Assembly: GCA_050305935.1 (NCBI GenBank)
Contig: JBNLGG010000006.1
Coordinates: forward strand, 50,264 to 114,263
Direction of reading: 5' to 3'
DNA: 64,000 bases
Source of the DNA: CAJXNP01 sp050305935
GTDB lineage: Bacteria > Bacteroidota > Bacteroidia > Cytophagales > Cyclobacteriaceae
The notes under the pieces are model-generated. The model ran no database searches, was not told the DNA's origin, and saw only the letters and a program-made list of their open reading frames with translations. Shown one piece after another: positions 10,153-19,297 of this stretch (the stretch's first letter is position 1; every line of letters begins with the position of its first letter). The position numbers and the translations under genes are program-made.

Positions 10153-10977
10153 CTACTTATTAAAGGTCAGGCAGGCCCAATTATTCTTTAGCTGACAGTT
10201 TTTTGAATTCAATCCGTTTTTTTCGCACACCACTGTAATTGTGCCTATGTCCGTATCATAAAAACCGCTTAAGAAAAGTGTTCCATTTGGATTCAGCAGC
10301 TTAGAGTAAAACGGGATTTCGTGGAGAAGGACGTTTCGGTTGATATTGGCAATAATAATGTCAAATTTTCCATTGAGATCGATCTCTTCAATGGATCCCT
10401 GGAATAGTTGAATGTTTTCAGTTGAGTTGTTGCTAAAATTTTCCTTGCTGTTTTCAATGCTCCATTCATCGATGTCTGTGGCTACTATCTCTGTAGCGCC
10501 GAGTTTATGGGCCATGATGGAAAGAATGCCGGTGCCTGTTCCCACGTCAAGCACTGCTTTGTTTTTATGAGGAAAGGCTAACATACTCCTCAGCATTAGC
10601 TCTGTGGTTTCGTGATGTCCCGTGCCAAAGGACATTTTTGGATTAATTACAATATCATAAGGGTATTCCCTATAGGGCTTATGAAAGTCAGCCCTGACTA
10701 TGATTTCTTCGTCTACAGTGACATATTCAAAGTTTTTTTCCCACTCCTCATTCCAATTTTTGTTTTCCAGAACCGAGATATCGTAATTTTTACCGGATGA
10801 ATCAAGGTGTTTTGAAAGGATGCCCTTGAGGTCATTTTCCACAAAGTTTTCCTCATCAATATAGGCAATGATGCTATCATCATCCTGCCAAAATGATTCA
10901 TACTCAAGCGAAAGTAGTTCAGCAATTAAGGTCTCCTGCTTGTCTTCAGGGCACGATATTTTTATCTGGTAATGCAT
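10153..10977 (-). CDS. prmA: Ribosomal protein L11 methyltransferase
   Basis: A 274-residue SAM-dependent methyltransferase that trimethylates lysines and the N-terminus of ribosomal protein L11. The N-terminal ferredoxin-like substrate-binding domain covers about residues 1-65. The catalytic domain has the PrmA-specific segment FGTGHHETT (117-125), SAM motif I DVGTGTG (144-150), the acidic ATDID strand end, and IIANINRNVL, the PrmA counterpart of the N-x-x-x motif IV. Length is usual for Bacteroidota PrmA, which has a shorter N-terminus than the E. coli enzyme. It starts two bases after the stop of the DUF6150 gene and follows tpiA, so the three probably share a transcript. Confidence 0.93.
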   Translation of the reverse strand: MHYQIKISCPEDKQETLIAELLSLEYESFWQDDDSIIAYIDEENFVENDLKGILSKHLDSSGKNYDISVLENKNWNEEWEKNFEYVTVDEEIIVRADFHKPYREYPYDIVINPKMSFGTGHHETTELMLRSMLAFPHKNKAVLDVGTGTGILSIMAHKLGATEIVATDIDEWSIENSKENFSNNSTENIQLFQGSIEEIDLNGKFDIIIANINRNVLLHEIPFYSKLLNPNGTLFLSGFYDTDIGTITVVCEKNGLNSKNCQLKNNWACLTFNK

Positions 10978-10979
10978 AG

Positions 10980-11333
10980 CTAATCGTTACATCCGGCAAA
11001 AGACTCGGTGTCTGTATAAAAGACGGAAAAATCGGCCAGGTACTTATTCTTTTCAATGTAAATGGTAAAATCAGAAAAAGCTTTTTGGTTCGTGAAATAC
11101 CAGAGCCCGGGTCGGTCCGCAAATAGTTTATCTTCGGTATCATACACCCAGACATCTGCCGATCCTTCGGATTCTTCAATATACACCCGGAAATCTGCTT
11201 CTTTGGGGTTGTCCACAATGAACACCGTGCCGAAGACGTTACAATATTTTTCTTGAAAGGGGGTATGGCCGGAAAAAGAAGATGTTGCTATGAACATCAA
11301 TAACAAAGTCACAATTTTTCCGGCCATCTGCAT
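10980..11333 (-). CDS. DUF6150-family small exported protein
   Basis: The start is placed at the ATG (11333) immediately after the tpiA stop, giving 117 residues; an ATG at 11357 would overlap tpiA. A signal peptide (MAGKIVTLLLMFIATSSFSG) precedes a Cys-containing repeat domain: YCNVFGTVFIV, EADFRVYIEESEGSADVWVY, FADRPGLWYFTN, FSDFTIYIE, LADFSVFYTD, ESFAGC. The periodic '[FLE][AS]D-x-x-[VI][YF]' strands about 12-14 residues apart and the paired first and last cysteines match DUF6150. Nothing is known of its function; a compact periplasmic beta fold closed by one disulfide is inferred. It is sandwiched between tpiA and prmA. Confidence 0.7.
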   Translation of the reverse strand: MQMAGKIVTLLLMFIATSSFSGHTPFQEKYCNVFGTVFIVDNPKEADFRVYIEESEGSADVWVYDTEDKLFADRPGLWYFTNQKAFSDFTIYIEKNKYLADFSVFYTDTESFAGCND

Positions 11334-11334
11334 A

Positions 11335-12096
11335 TTAGAATGCTTTGATAATATCAATAAAGTCTCTTGATTTTAAAGAAGCTCCGCCTATTAAACCGCC
11401 ATCTACATCTTTGCCAGCAAAGATTTCGTTGGCATTGTCAGGTTTACAACTTCCACCATAAAGAATCGGAATAATTTCAGCTATCTCGTTGCCATATTTT
11501 CCGGCAAGATGTGCCCTCAATTTTTCGTGCATTTCCTGAGCCTGTGCAGAAGTTGCTGTCATACCAGTGCCTATTGCCCAAATTGGTTCATACGCTATGA
11601 CGATGGTTTTTAATTGCTCAGGGCTCAAGTGAAAAAGACTTGCTGTTAATTGCTTAGTAACGTAATCAAAATGTGTTCCAGCTTCCCTGATGTCAAGAGG
11701 TTCTCCGCAGCAGAAGATTGGAGTGATTCCACCCGCCAGCGCAGCGTCTACTTTTTTGGCTAAAAATTCATCGCTTTCATTATAATATTCCCTTCTTTCC
11801 GAGTGGCCGATGATCACGTAATTCACGCCTACTGACTTCAGCATTGGAATGGAAGTTTCGCCGGTATAGGCGCCTGATTCCTTGTCATTGCAATTTTGCG
11901 CTCCCAGGAAAACATTTTTGGTATCTCCGATGATTCCTTTTACGCCAGTGAGATGGATAAATGGAGTACAAAGGATCGCCTTGGCTCCATTGTTTACTTC
12001 ACTTGCATACATATTCACAATCTCTGAAGCCAATGTTTTTCCTTCTTCAAGGGTTTTGTTCATCTTCCAGTTTCCAGCTACTATTTTTTCTCTCAT
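11335..12096 (-). CDS. tpiA: Triosephosphate isomerase
   Basis: A 253-residue cytoplasmic TIM-barrel enzyme interconverting dihydroxyacetone phosphate and glyceraldehyde 3-phosphate. The catalytic residues are all present: N9 and K11 in GNWKMNK, H98 in IIGHSERR, and E170 in VIAYEPIWAIGTG. The phosphate-gripping loops YGGS and GGASLKS lie near the C-terminus. Length is standard. It is the first gene of a probable tpiA-DUF6150-prmA transcript, with a TATATTTG box about 37 bases upstream of the start codon. Confidence 0.97.
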   Translation of the reverse strand: MREKIVAGNWKMNKTLEEGKTLASEIVNMYASEVNNGAKAILCTPFIHLTGVKGIIGDTKNVFLGAQNCNDKESGAYTGETSIPMLKSVGVNYVIIGHSERREYYNESDEFLAKKVDAALAGGITPIFCCGEPLDIREAGTHFDYVTKQLTASLFHLSPEQLKTIVIAYEPIWAIGTGMTATSAQAQEMHEKLRAHLAGKYGNEIAEIIPILYGGSCKPDNANEIFAGKDVDGGLIGGASLKSRDFIDIIKAF

Positions 12097-12132
12097 GGTT
12101 TATTTTGAGTTTAGATTTTCTTTTGAATGCGG

Positions 12133-12140
12133 CAAATATA
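12133..12140 (-). promoter_or_regulatory. Candidate -7 box of the tpiA promoter
   Basis: Read on the minus strand this is TATATTTG, a perfect match to the Bacteroidota TAnnTTTG -7 consensus, 37 bases before the tpiA start. No clear TTTG -33 element lies at the usual 19-20 base spacing, so support is only moderate. Confidence 0.4.
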
Positions 12141-12308
12141 AGGAATTTGGAACGGCGATAAGATGATAATGATCAAATTTTAGAGCCATATTGTACGCTA
12201 ATTTTCACCAAAATTCTAATTACCACGTAAGCTGATCGTTTGACATTAGCAAACCTGATTTCGTTTATCTGGAATATAATTAAGTATATTTAAGAAACTT
12301 TTTGCCTA

Positions 12309-13643
12309 ATGAATATTAGGAACACCTTTACATTAAACCCTTCAAGAACTTACGTGCTAATTGTCTTATCGGCAATTTGTTATTTTATATTGGCTTACTA
12401 TACACAGCGGTATCAATCAACCAATTTGTTCGTTTTGTTCTCGCTCGTCTTTGGAGCTTATCTTCTTATTTTGAGGACAGAGCTTTCTACCAATCAATTG
12501 GTTTTTAGCGGGTATTTTTTTCGTCTTATATTCATTATTGCCATTCCCGCGTTATCTGATGATTTCTACCGGTTTATCTGGGATGGTAAACTTACGTTAA
12601 ATGGAATCAATCCTTATTCAATTCTACCCACACAGATTATTAATAGTCCCACGCTGGTGATAAAAGGACTGAATCATGAGCTTTTTGAAAAACTGAATTC
12701 CCCTGATGTCTATTCTATGTATCCACCCGCCAGTCAGTTTTTATTCTGGGTTTCCTCACTTGTGAGTGGAGACAACATGCTGATCAATGTGGTGATGTTA
12801 AGAATATTTATTCTCGCCGCTGAATTTGGAACAATCGCTTTCATGAGAAAGCTGTTTAGAATCTATGGTTTTGAGGAGAAATTTACGGCGATATATTTTT
12901 TAAATCCACTCGTGATCCTGGAGCTTACCGGAAACCTTCATTTTGAAGCTTTCTTGATATTTCTTGTGATCGCCTCCATTTATTTGTTCAAGAAAAACAA
13001 ATATATTTTTGCAGGGGCTTTATTTGGTCTGGCCGTGTCAGTCAAATTGATCCCGCTTATTTTATTGCCGTTTGTTTACAAAAGAATAGATAATAAATCG
13101 GCGGTAAAATTTTATTTGAGTGGGCTGGTGATCACAATTTCCACCTTCATCCCTCTCTTTAACGAATACTTTATTTCGGGATTTACGAAGAACGTCACCC
13201 TCTATTTTCAGAAATTCGAGTTTAATGCCAGCATTTTTTACGTGGTCAGAGAAGTAGGTTTGCTCATCAAGGGATTTGATATTATACACACAGCAGGTAT
13301 TATCCTCACCCTGATAGCTATTGTGGGGATAGTTATTTTAGCAATAAAAGAAAAGAAGGAAAAAAACCTATTGTTAGGGATATTTATCTGGCCACTCTTG
13401 ATCTTTTGTGTATTCTCTTCCTTTGTCCAACCCTGGTATGTCACGCCGATTCTGGCATTCGCCATTTTTTCAAGGTACAGGTTTGCTATGGTTTGGAGTT
13501 TTTTGATATTTCTTACCTATGCCGGATATCATGAAAATGGCTTTACTGAAAACCTGGTTATTGTTTTGATCGAGTATCTTATTCTTTTCGGGGTGGTTAT
13601 ATACGAACTCATCAACCAGAGGGGAAAAGTAAAGGTGTATTAA
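12309..13643 (+). CDS. Polytopic GT-C type glycosyltransferase (GT87/mannosyltransferase-like)
   Basis: A 444-residue membrane protein with about ten hydrophobic helices. The first large loop has SDDFYRFIWDGKLTLNGINPYS, resembling the acidic catalytic loop 'D-x-x-R-Y-x-W-D-G-x-x-x-x-x-G-x-NPY' of GT-C enzymes that use polyprenyl-phosphate sugars. A later loop, YPPASQFLFW, is also typical of Bacteroidota mannosyltransferase-like proteins. It should act at the inner membrane, adding a sugar on the periplasmic side to a lipid, carotenoid or glycan acceptor that cannot be identified. It is divergent from tpiA (212-base gap), and its stop is one base from the convergent TPR gene. Confidence 0.75.
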   Translation: MNIRNTFTLNPSRTYVLIVLSAICYFILAYYTQRYQSTNLFVLFSLVFGAYLLILRTELSTNQLVFSGYFFRLIFIIAIPALSDDFYRFIWDGKLTLNGINPYSILPTQIINSPTLVIKGLNHELFEKLNSPDVYSMYPPASQFLFWVSSLVSGDNMLINVVMLRIFILAAEFGTIAFMRKLFRIYGFEEKFTAIYFLNPLVILELTGNLHFEAFLIFLVIASIYLFKKNKYIFAGALFGLAVSVKLIPLILLPFVYKRIDNKSAVKFYLSGLVITISTFIPLFNEYFISGFTKNVTLYFQKFEFNASIFYVVREVGLLIKGFDIIHTAGIILTLIAIVGIVILAIKEKKEKNLLLGIFIWPLLIFCVFSSFVQPWYVTPILAFAIFSRYRFAMVWSFLIFLTYAGYHENGFTENLVIVLIEYLILFGVVIYELINQRGKVKVY

Positions 13644-13644
13644 C

Positions 13645-14811
13645 TTACAAGCTATCCAGGTATGATTTCGCCTCCTTTTTTACCAGGCTATATTCAGCTC
13701 TCTTCAAGGCTTTTTTGAAGTTTTCTTCTGCCAATTCGGGTTTATTTGTTTGCAAATAAACCCGGCCCATTCCGCAATATATCTGGCTGTCCATGTGAGG
13801 GCTTCTAAGGTCTAATTTTTCACCCAATTGATCCGCTTTTTTATATGCTTCCAGCGCATCGTCGTATTTCTTTTGTTTCTTTTCCAGGTAATTCCCCAGA
13901 AAAAGATAGCCAATGTATTTGTAATACGTAGCGTCGGAATTAGTCAAGGTATCTATTAACGGCCGTGCCCGTTCGTACTGCTGATCAAAAATCAGGTTTT
14001 CCACGTAATTGGCTGTAAAGGTTATGTTGTTTGGGTAGTCCCTAAAAAGCTTTCTGGAGTAGGGCAGGGCCATGCCGGGTTTTGCCTCGTACCTTAAATA
14101 AATGTGAAAAAGGTAGGTATTGCTTTCCACTTTCGTAAAGACTGCTTTTTCAGCCCCAATTTTTAGCATTTTAATGCCTTCCTGTTTATCGCCGCTTCTG
14201 AAAAACCAGAGGAAGGGTCTGAAGAACGGGTTTTCCTCGGGATATTTTTCCCGGTAATAGTTGTAAATGCCACAGGGAAAATAATATTCCGGATATTTAT
14301 CGACCAGGTCAAAGCCTGCTTTTATGTAGCTGTAGCATGTTTTTGCCTCTGACAATGCCTTTAGGTTTTCACCATTGTCCACATAGAGCTGGGCCAGATA
14401 GGCATGTGCAGAGAGAGAGAAGAAGCTCGATTCTATGTCATCCTCATTTTTCTCAACATACGCTTCAGCGATTTTTTGGGCCTTCAGCAAATAGCCCTCA
14501 AATTCGGCAAACTCTTTTGATCCGTATTTAAAGGGCTTCTTTTTCCAGTAGACGTCAAACGCCTTTATCAGGTAAACACCAGCATGCTCACCCAGTTCAG
14601 TTTCAAGTTCCCGGATTAAAGGTTCGGATTTATCAAATTCAAGGTTATAGATATGATCAATCGCAGAGTTTACCTTGGCGTTTAATCGCGGATTTGTATA
14701 AATTTTCGCCTGGGCGAGCGTCTCCTGCATCGGGACGTATACCATCCAAATAAGCAGAATAAGTAGAGAATGTGTAGTTCGGTTGATGTTCATATTTAAT
14801 TGAAAGAACAT
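13645..14811 (-). CDS. Exported tetratricopeptide-repeat protein
   Basis: A 388-residue protein whose likely mature start is after a signal peptide (NRTTHSLLILLIWMVYVP...LAQ); the start may be 14811 or the internal ATG at 14793. The rest is helical, with TPR-like pairs. The clearest are YKYIGYLFLGNYLEKKQKK / ALEAYKKADQL and SQIYCGMGRVYLQTNKPEL / AEENFKKALKRAE near the C-terminus. It is probably a periplasmic scaffold; no catalytic motif is seen. It starts four bases after the DUF2461 stop, downstream of murF in the same direction, so the three are likely co-transcribed. Confidence 0.75.
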   Translation of the reverse strand: MFFQLNMNINRTTHSLLILLIWMVYVPMQETLAQAKIYTNPRLNAKVNSAIDHIYNLEFDKSEPLIRELETELGEHAGVYLIKAFDVYWKKKPFKYGSKEFAEFEGYLLKAQKIAEAYVEKNEDDIESSFFSLSAHAYLAQLYVDNGENLKALSEAKTCYSYIKAGFDLVDKYPEYYFPCGIYNYYREKYPEENPFFRPFLWFFRSGDKQEGIKMLKIGAEKAVFTKVESNTYLFHIYLRYEAKPGMALPYSRKLFRDYPNNITFTANYVENLIFDQQYERARPLIDTLTNSDATYYKYIGYLFLGNYLEKKQKKYDDALEAYKKADQLGEKLDLRSPHMDSQIYCGMGRVYLQTNKPELAEENFKKALKRAEYSLVKKEAKSYLDSL

Positions 14812-14815
14812 TTAG

Positions 14816-15475
14816 CTATTCTGTCAACGGCCGGTTTATAAAATCATTTAATGGTGTCATCGCTTTATATACCTGGGCGCAATATTCCAAAAAATCATTT
14901 GCCAGCACCCTGTCATTTTTCACATTATTTACAGCGAGGTAACTTTTATGTTTAATTAGCTCTATATTTTCGTTTTCCGGGTCATAACCACGGGGCGCTT
15001 TTTTAAGTTTGTCTCCTTCCAACGAACCAAAATATTTTTTAAATTCCGAATGATTGATAATTTTTTTGAACTCATCAGCATTGTAGTCTATCTCCTGGCG
15101 CACCTTTGCTAAAACATCATTTGGCGGCATATAAATTCCCCCTGCAACAAATGAATTATTGTCTTCGAGATGGAGATAATATAAAGCAAAAGATGATTTC
15201 CGGCCACCTCTTGAAATAGCAGCGCCAAAATTGGTTTTATAAGGATCCTTGTTTTTACTGAACCTGACGTCCCTGTAAATCCTGAAAATGCAATCTTTTG
15301 GCTTCAATTGACCAATTGCCGGATCAAATTCGCTTAACTGATGAATGAGATGCTCGACTACTTTTTTAAATTCCTCCTCGGCCTCTCTGAAGCGCGGCTT
15401 ATTCTTTTCAAACCATTCACGGTTATTGTTTTTTTTGAGATCCCCCAGAAAATCAAGAATTAATTTTAAGTTCAT
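14816..15475 (-). CDS. DUF2461 (TIGR02453) family protein
   Basis: A 219-residue soluble protein with the family's hallmark segments: LDFLGDLKKNNNREWFEKNKPRF at the N-terminus, FRIYRDVRFSKNKDPYKTNFG near residues 64-84, and GRKSSFALYYLHLE followed by GGIYMPPNDVLAKVRQEID. It is a normal-length member of a widespread family of unknown function. No signal peptide is seen, so it is probably cytoplasmic. It lies ten bases after murF, suggesting co-transcription. Confidence 0.88.
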   Translation of the reverse strand: MNLKLILDFLGDLKKNNNREWFEKNKPRFREAEEEFKKVVEHLIHQLSEFDPAIGQLKPKDCIFRIYRDVRFSKNKDPYKTNFGAAISRGGRKSSFALYYLHLEDNNSFVAGGIYMPPNDVLAKVRQEIDYNADEFKKIINHSEFKKYFGSLEGDKLKKAPRGYDPENENIELIKHKSYLAVNNVKNDRVLANDFLEYCAQVYKAMTPLNDFINRPLTE

Positions 15476-15485
15476 AAAGGTGTAT

Positions 15486-16769
15486 TTAAAGGTGTTCTAC
15501 TGTTTTTTCCAGGCCCATACTTCTGGAACCTTTGATAAGGATTAACTTATTAGTATACGGATGGTTTTTTAAATGTTCCAATAGATCATCTTTCGATTTA
15601 AAATGCTTTGCCCCCGAAATTTCTTCGGCTGTAAATTTCATAAATTCACCCGTCAAAAGAACATTCTCCAGGTCAAAACGGGAAAGCAGCTTTCCGATAG
15701 CGCGATGCTCTTTTTCGGCCTCTTCCCCCAATTCCATCATGTCCCCTAAAATTACCATCTTCCGGGAGCCTTTCATTGACGCCAGATTTTCAATGGCCGC
15801 CTCCATCGAACTGGGGTTCGCATTGTAGGCGTCAAGAATAATGGTGTTTTCCCTACTTTTAATGATTTGAGAGCGATTATTTTCAGGAACGTATTCTTCA
15901 ATGGCTGCGATAGCCTCATCTTCGTCTACATTAAAATATTGGGCGAGGCAAAGGGCTGCCGCAATATTATCAAAATTGTATTTGCCGACTAACTGGGAAA
16001 CGACCGCTTTACCCGTCCCGGTTTTTAATTGCAGATACGGGTGATTGCCTGTCAATTCACAATGGTAATAGTCTCCTTTTGAGGGATAGAAAAGCGGATC
16101 GACAAAGCGTTTGGCCATATTAAAAAGGATTTCCTGCTTCGAATTTATAAATACCTGGCCATTGCTTTTTATGAGAAAATGGTAAAGCTCGCTTTTTGCC
16201 CGGATGATATTTTCAAAGCCTCCAAACTCCCCGACGTGGGCTTTCCCGATGTTTGTGATAAGGCCATGTGTGGGCTGCGAGATGGAACACAAAAATGATA
16301 TTTCGCCCACATGATTGGCGCCCATTTCAATGACGGCTATGTCATGATTTGAATCGACCGAAAGGATGCTGAGCGGTACGCCGATGTGATTGTTAAGGTT
16401 TCCTTGTGTGGCAAATGCATTATATTTTTTTGTTAAGACCGCATGGATGAGTTCTTTCGTCGTTGTTTTTCCGTTTGACCCCGTCAGGCCGATGACCGGA
16501 ATTTTCAATTTGTTGCGGTGAAACCTGGCCAATTCCTGGAGTGTGGTGAGGGTATTTTCAACCAGGATTGTTTTACCTTCGATGGCATAATCGGGATGGT
16601 CAATGACAGCGAGTTTGGCTCCCTCGTTGAGGGCTTGGGCAGCGAAGGTATTGGCATCAAAATGCTCTCCTTTCAGGGCAAAGAAGATACAATTGCTTTT
16701 AATTTTCCGGGTGTCGGTACAGATGCCGGAGGACGTAAGATATGCTTCGTAAAGTTGCGGTAACTCCAT
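15486..16769 (-). CDS. murF: UDP-N-acetylmuramoyl-tripeptide--D-alanyl-D-alanine ligase
   Basis: A 427-residue Mur ligase that adds D-Ala-D-Ala to UDP-MurNAc-tripeptide, completing the cytoplasmic peptidoglycan precursor. Domain 1 includes TDTRKIKSNCIFFALKGEHFD (18-38). The ATP-binding P-loop is GSNGKTT (97-103). The central domain has IEMGANHVGEI and the Mur-type NIGKAHVGEFGG. The C-terminal domain has ILDAYNANPSSMEAAI, a MurF-type signature, and ILGDMMELG. Length is slightly under the E. coli enzyme, as usual in Bacteroidota. It is separate from any dcw cluster and heads a murF-DUF2461-TPR group. Confidence 0.95.
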   Translation of the reverse strand: MELPQLYEAYLTSSGICTDTRKIKSNCIFFALKGEHFDANTFAAQALNEGAKLAVIDHPDYAIEGKTILVENTLTTLQELARFHRNKLKIPVIGLTGSNGKTTTKELIHAVLTKKYNAFATQGNLNNHIGVPLSILSVDSNHDIAVIEMGANHVGEISFLCSISQPTHGLITNIGKAHVGEFGGFENIIRAKSELYHFLIKSNGQVFINSKQEILFNMAKRFVDPLFYPSKGDYYHCELTGNHPYLQLKTGTGKAVVSQLVGKYNFDNIAAALCLAQYFNVDEDEAIAAIEEYVPENNRSQIIKSRENTIILDAYNANPSSMEAAIENLASMKGSRKMVILGDMMELGEEAEKEHRAIGKLLSRFDLENVLLTGEFMKFTAEEISGAKHFKSKDDLLEHLKNHPYTNKLILIKGSRSMGLEKTVEHL

Positions 16770-16912
16770 AAATTTGATCGGACAATATTGGGCGACTAAA
16801 TTAGTAACTAATTTATTTTTGATGTATCGCGGATTAAACTATTTATAGTGTAGACAAATATTCAAAACATAACAAACTGTATTTATCAAAATTGAGTTAT
16901 TAGATAGAATGA

Positions 16913-19114
16913 ATGACTAAACCCATGCTTAAGATATTGCCTCTAATTTTTTTATTCCTTTTAAACGGGGCTATTGTTTTCAGCCAATCGGGTTTGCTAG
17001 TGCCGCAAAATGATATCGATATTTTTGATGGTGGGCAACCTAAATCCTGGGAAGGAGGGATTAATTCTGCGCAATTTAATTTGATTGATCTGGACCTGGA
17101 CGGGGTGAATGAATTGATTGTTTTAGATAGAAATGCCGAGCAAATACATGTTTTCAGCAAATTCAATGGACAGTTTATTCCCGACCCAAACCTCATCCAT
17201 TTACTTCCACCCCTGGATAGAAACTGGATCATTACAGCCGACTATGATTGCGATGGCGACCAGGATATTTTCAATTATGGACAGAGTGGAATAGTAGTGT
17301 TCCAAAACAATCTGAGTGTAGACGGCGAATGGATAAAAGTGGCTGATCCGTTATTTACAGTGGGATTTTCAGGTAAGATAAATTTGTTGGTCAACACGGC
17401 GGACCTTCCCGCAATCCTTGATATTGATAGAGATGGAGATGTTGATATTCTGTCGTACAATTTTGCTCTCGGCGAAGATATTTATTTTCACCAGAACATG
17501 TCGGTGGAGAATACCGGAAGCTGCGGTGAGTTGGATTTTGTGATAACTGACAGGGAATGGGGGTCATTTAAAGAATGCAGTTGTCACGAATATGCTTTTG
17601 GTAACCAGACGTGTGCTGATGTCTCCAATGGCCGGGTGGCCCACACAAGCGGTAAAGCGTTATTGGCTTATGACATGAATGGTGATAATGACATCGATAT
17701 TTTTCTAAGCCATTCCGATTGCAATGATCAGGTCTTTTTTGAAAACGAAGGAGATGAGCAAAGCCCTTTGTTTACAACTTATCTCACACCCTTTCCTAAT
17801 GATCAGGAAGCTGTTTCCTTTCCAATTTACCCCTCTGTCAAGATGTTAGATCTCGATGGGGACAGCATAGATGAAATGTATGCAGCGCCGAATATTGATT
17901 TAAACTATGAGTTTACATCCGATTTTTCAGCATCACTTTGGAAATATGAAAACGTGGGAACAACCTCTTCCCCGGTGTTTAAATTGACTCAAAAGGATTT
18001 TTTGCAGAAAGGTATATTGGATTTGGGAGAACTATCATTTCCTGTTTTTTGTGATGTGGACGGGGACGGCGATCAGGATCTATTGGTGGCTTCGAATGAT
18101 AAAAAAATTGAGTCAGCACACTATGGCCGGATAGCCCTGTTGGAAAATACTGGGAATAAATTCACGCCGCAATTTTCGATTGTCGATGAAGATTATCTGA
18201 ACCTTTCAGAAATTAGGATTCATGCACCCGTAATTCGCGTGGTAGATTTCAATATGGACGGAACAAAAGATCTTTTTTATTCCGGCTATAGCTGGGATCA
18301 GGGTAAAGTCCTAAGCTTTATTTTTTATAATCAAGCAAATCCCGGGCAACCTTTTAAATTCAATTCTGAAAATTTTAATCAAGTACAACTGCCCACCAGA
18401 ATATTAGAAGTTCCTGAATTTATCGACGTAACCGGAGATGGTGAACTGGACTTAATCGTTGGCGAAAAGAATGGCAGCATGGCGCTTTACGAAAACAAAG
18501 GGAATTTCATGTTTGAAATACTGGAAAATGACTACCTGGGGCACGGAAGGGATTTTTCAGGAGTACGGGTGAATGTTCACCCATTTGTGACGGATTACAA
18601 CCTCGACGGAAAAATGGACCTGATGGTAGCAGATACAAAGGACGTGACGGTCTATTTTGACTTTGTTAATTCTTCGAACTCAAAGGCTGAAGTATTAAGA
18701 TTCTTTAATTCATTTGTTCAGGCGGAGGATTCGATATCCATGCAGAAATATAATAGCCTGGCCTCAGCCGATCTGTACAGGACAGGCTTTAGAGAAATGA
18801 TTTTAGGAGGTAGTGGGGGAGGATTGCGTTTTTTTCGTCAAAAAATGGAGATAGACAATCCTGGTTTTGTAGGGAATGATCTGTTGATATATCCAAACCC
18901 TTCATTTATGGGTAGAGATGTAGCTGTGGAATCAGTCAAGGGTGGATTGCTGACGATTTACAATATCAAAGGCCAAAAAGTGGTTGAAGCAATCCTCTCC
19001 GAAAAATCTGCAAATTATATAAAGATAGCCACATTTGCCTCGGGTGTTTATTTGTTAAAGTTTATTTCTTCGGATGGCCATTATTCTACGTCGAAGCTCA
19101 TGATTCGCAGGTAA
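16913..19114 (+). CDS. FG-GAP/VCBS repeat protein with T9SS C-terminal sorting domain
   Basis: A 733-residue secreted protein. The signal peptide is MLKILPLIFLFLLNGAIVFSQ (start at 16913 or the ATG at 16925). At least eight Ca-binding-type loops 'D-x-[DN]-x-D-G-x-x-D' follow, such as DLDLDGVNE, DYDCDGDQD, DIDRDGDVD, DVDGDGDQD and DYNLDGKMD. They are spaced as in FG-GAP beta-propeller repeats, so a beta-propeller is expected. The last 80 residues (LLIYPNPSF..., LTIYNIKGQKV, FASGVYLLKF, STSKLMI) form a type A T9SS sorting domain, so the protein should be exported by Sec, carried by T9SS and anchored or released at the surface. Four cysteines near residues 205-242 may form disulfides. Its ligand is unknown. 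Confidence 0.88.
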   Translation: MTKPMLKILPLIFLFLLNGAIVFSQSGLLVPQNDIDIFDGGQPKSWEGGINSAQFNLIDLDLDGVNELIVLDRNAEQIHVFSKFNGQFIPDPNLIHLLPPLDRNWIITADYDCDGDQDIFNYGQSGIVVFQNNLSVDGEWIKVADPLFTVGFSGKINLLVNTADLPAILDIDRDGDVDILSYNFALGEDIYFHQNMSVENTGSCGELDFVITDREWGSFKECSCHEYAFGNQTCADVSNGRVAHTSGKALLAYDMNGDNDIDIFLSHSDCNDQVFFENEGDEQSPLFTTYLTPFPNDQEAVSFPIYPSVKMLDLDGDSIDEMYAAPNIDLNYEFTSDFSASLWKYENVGTTSSPVFKLTQKDFLQKGILDLGELSFPVFCDVDGDGDQDLLVASNDKKIESAHYGRIALLENTGNKFTPQFSIVDEDYLNLSEIRIHAPVIRVVDFNMDGTKDLFYSGYSWDQGKVLSFIFYNQANPGQPFKFNSENFNQVQLPTRILEVPEFIDVTGDGELDLIVGEKNGSMALYENKGNFMFEILENDYLGHGRDFSGVRVNVHPFVTDYNLDGKMDLMVADTKDVTVYFDFVNSSNSKAEVLRFFNSFVQAEDSISMQKYNSLASADLYRTGFREMILGGSGGGLRFFRQKMEIDNPGFVGNDLLIYPNPSFMGRDVAVESVKGGLLTIYNIKGQKVVEAILSEKSANYIKIATFASGVYLLKFISSDGHYSTSKLMIRR

Positions 19115-19198
19115 ATTTACTTTTTTGCCTGACAGATGGCCTCGGTTTAAATTCCCATTAATTGATTTTTCTCATTTATCATTGAAGCAAAAATTCCT

Positions 19199-19206
19199 TA
19201 GTTTTG
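19199..19206 (+). promoter_or_regulatory. Candidate -7 box of the phosphofructokinase promoter
   Basis: The bases TAGTTTTG match the Bacteroidota TAnnTTTG -7 consensus, with a TTTA twenty bases upstream as an imperfect -33 element. The predicted leader is about 85 bases. Moderate support only. Confidence 0.4.
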
Positions 19207-19297
19207 CCCATCAAAATAAAGCGGATTAAGGTTCGCTTACTAAATGATCAAGACACAATAACAAATAAATCTCAATAAGTACCTAAATAAAATTAAA

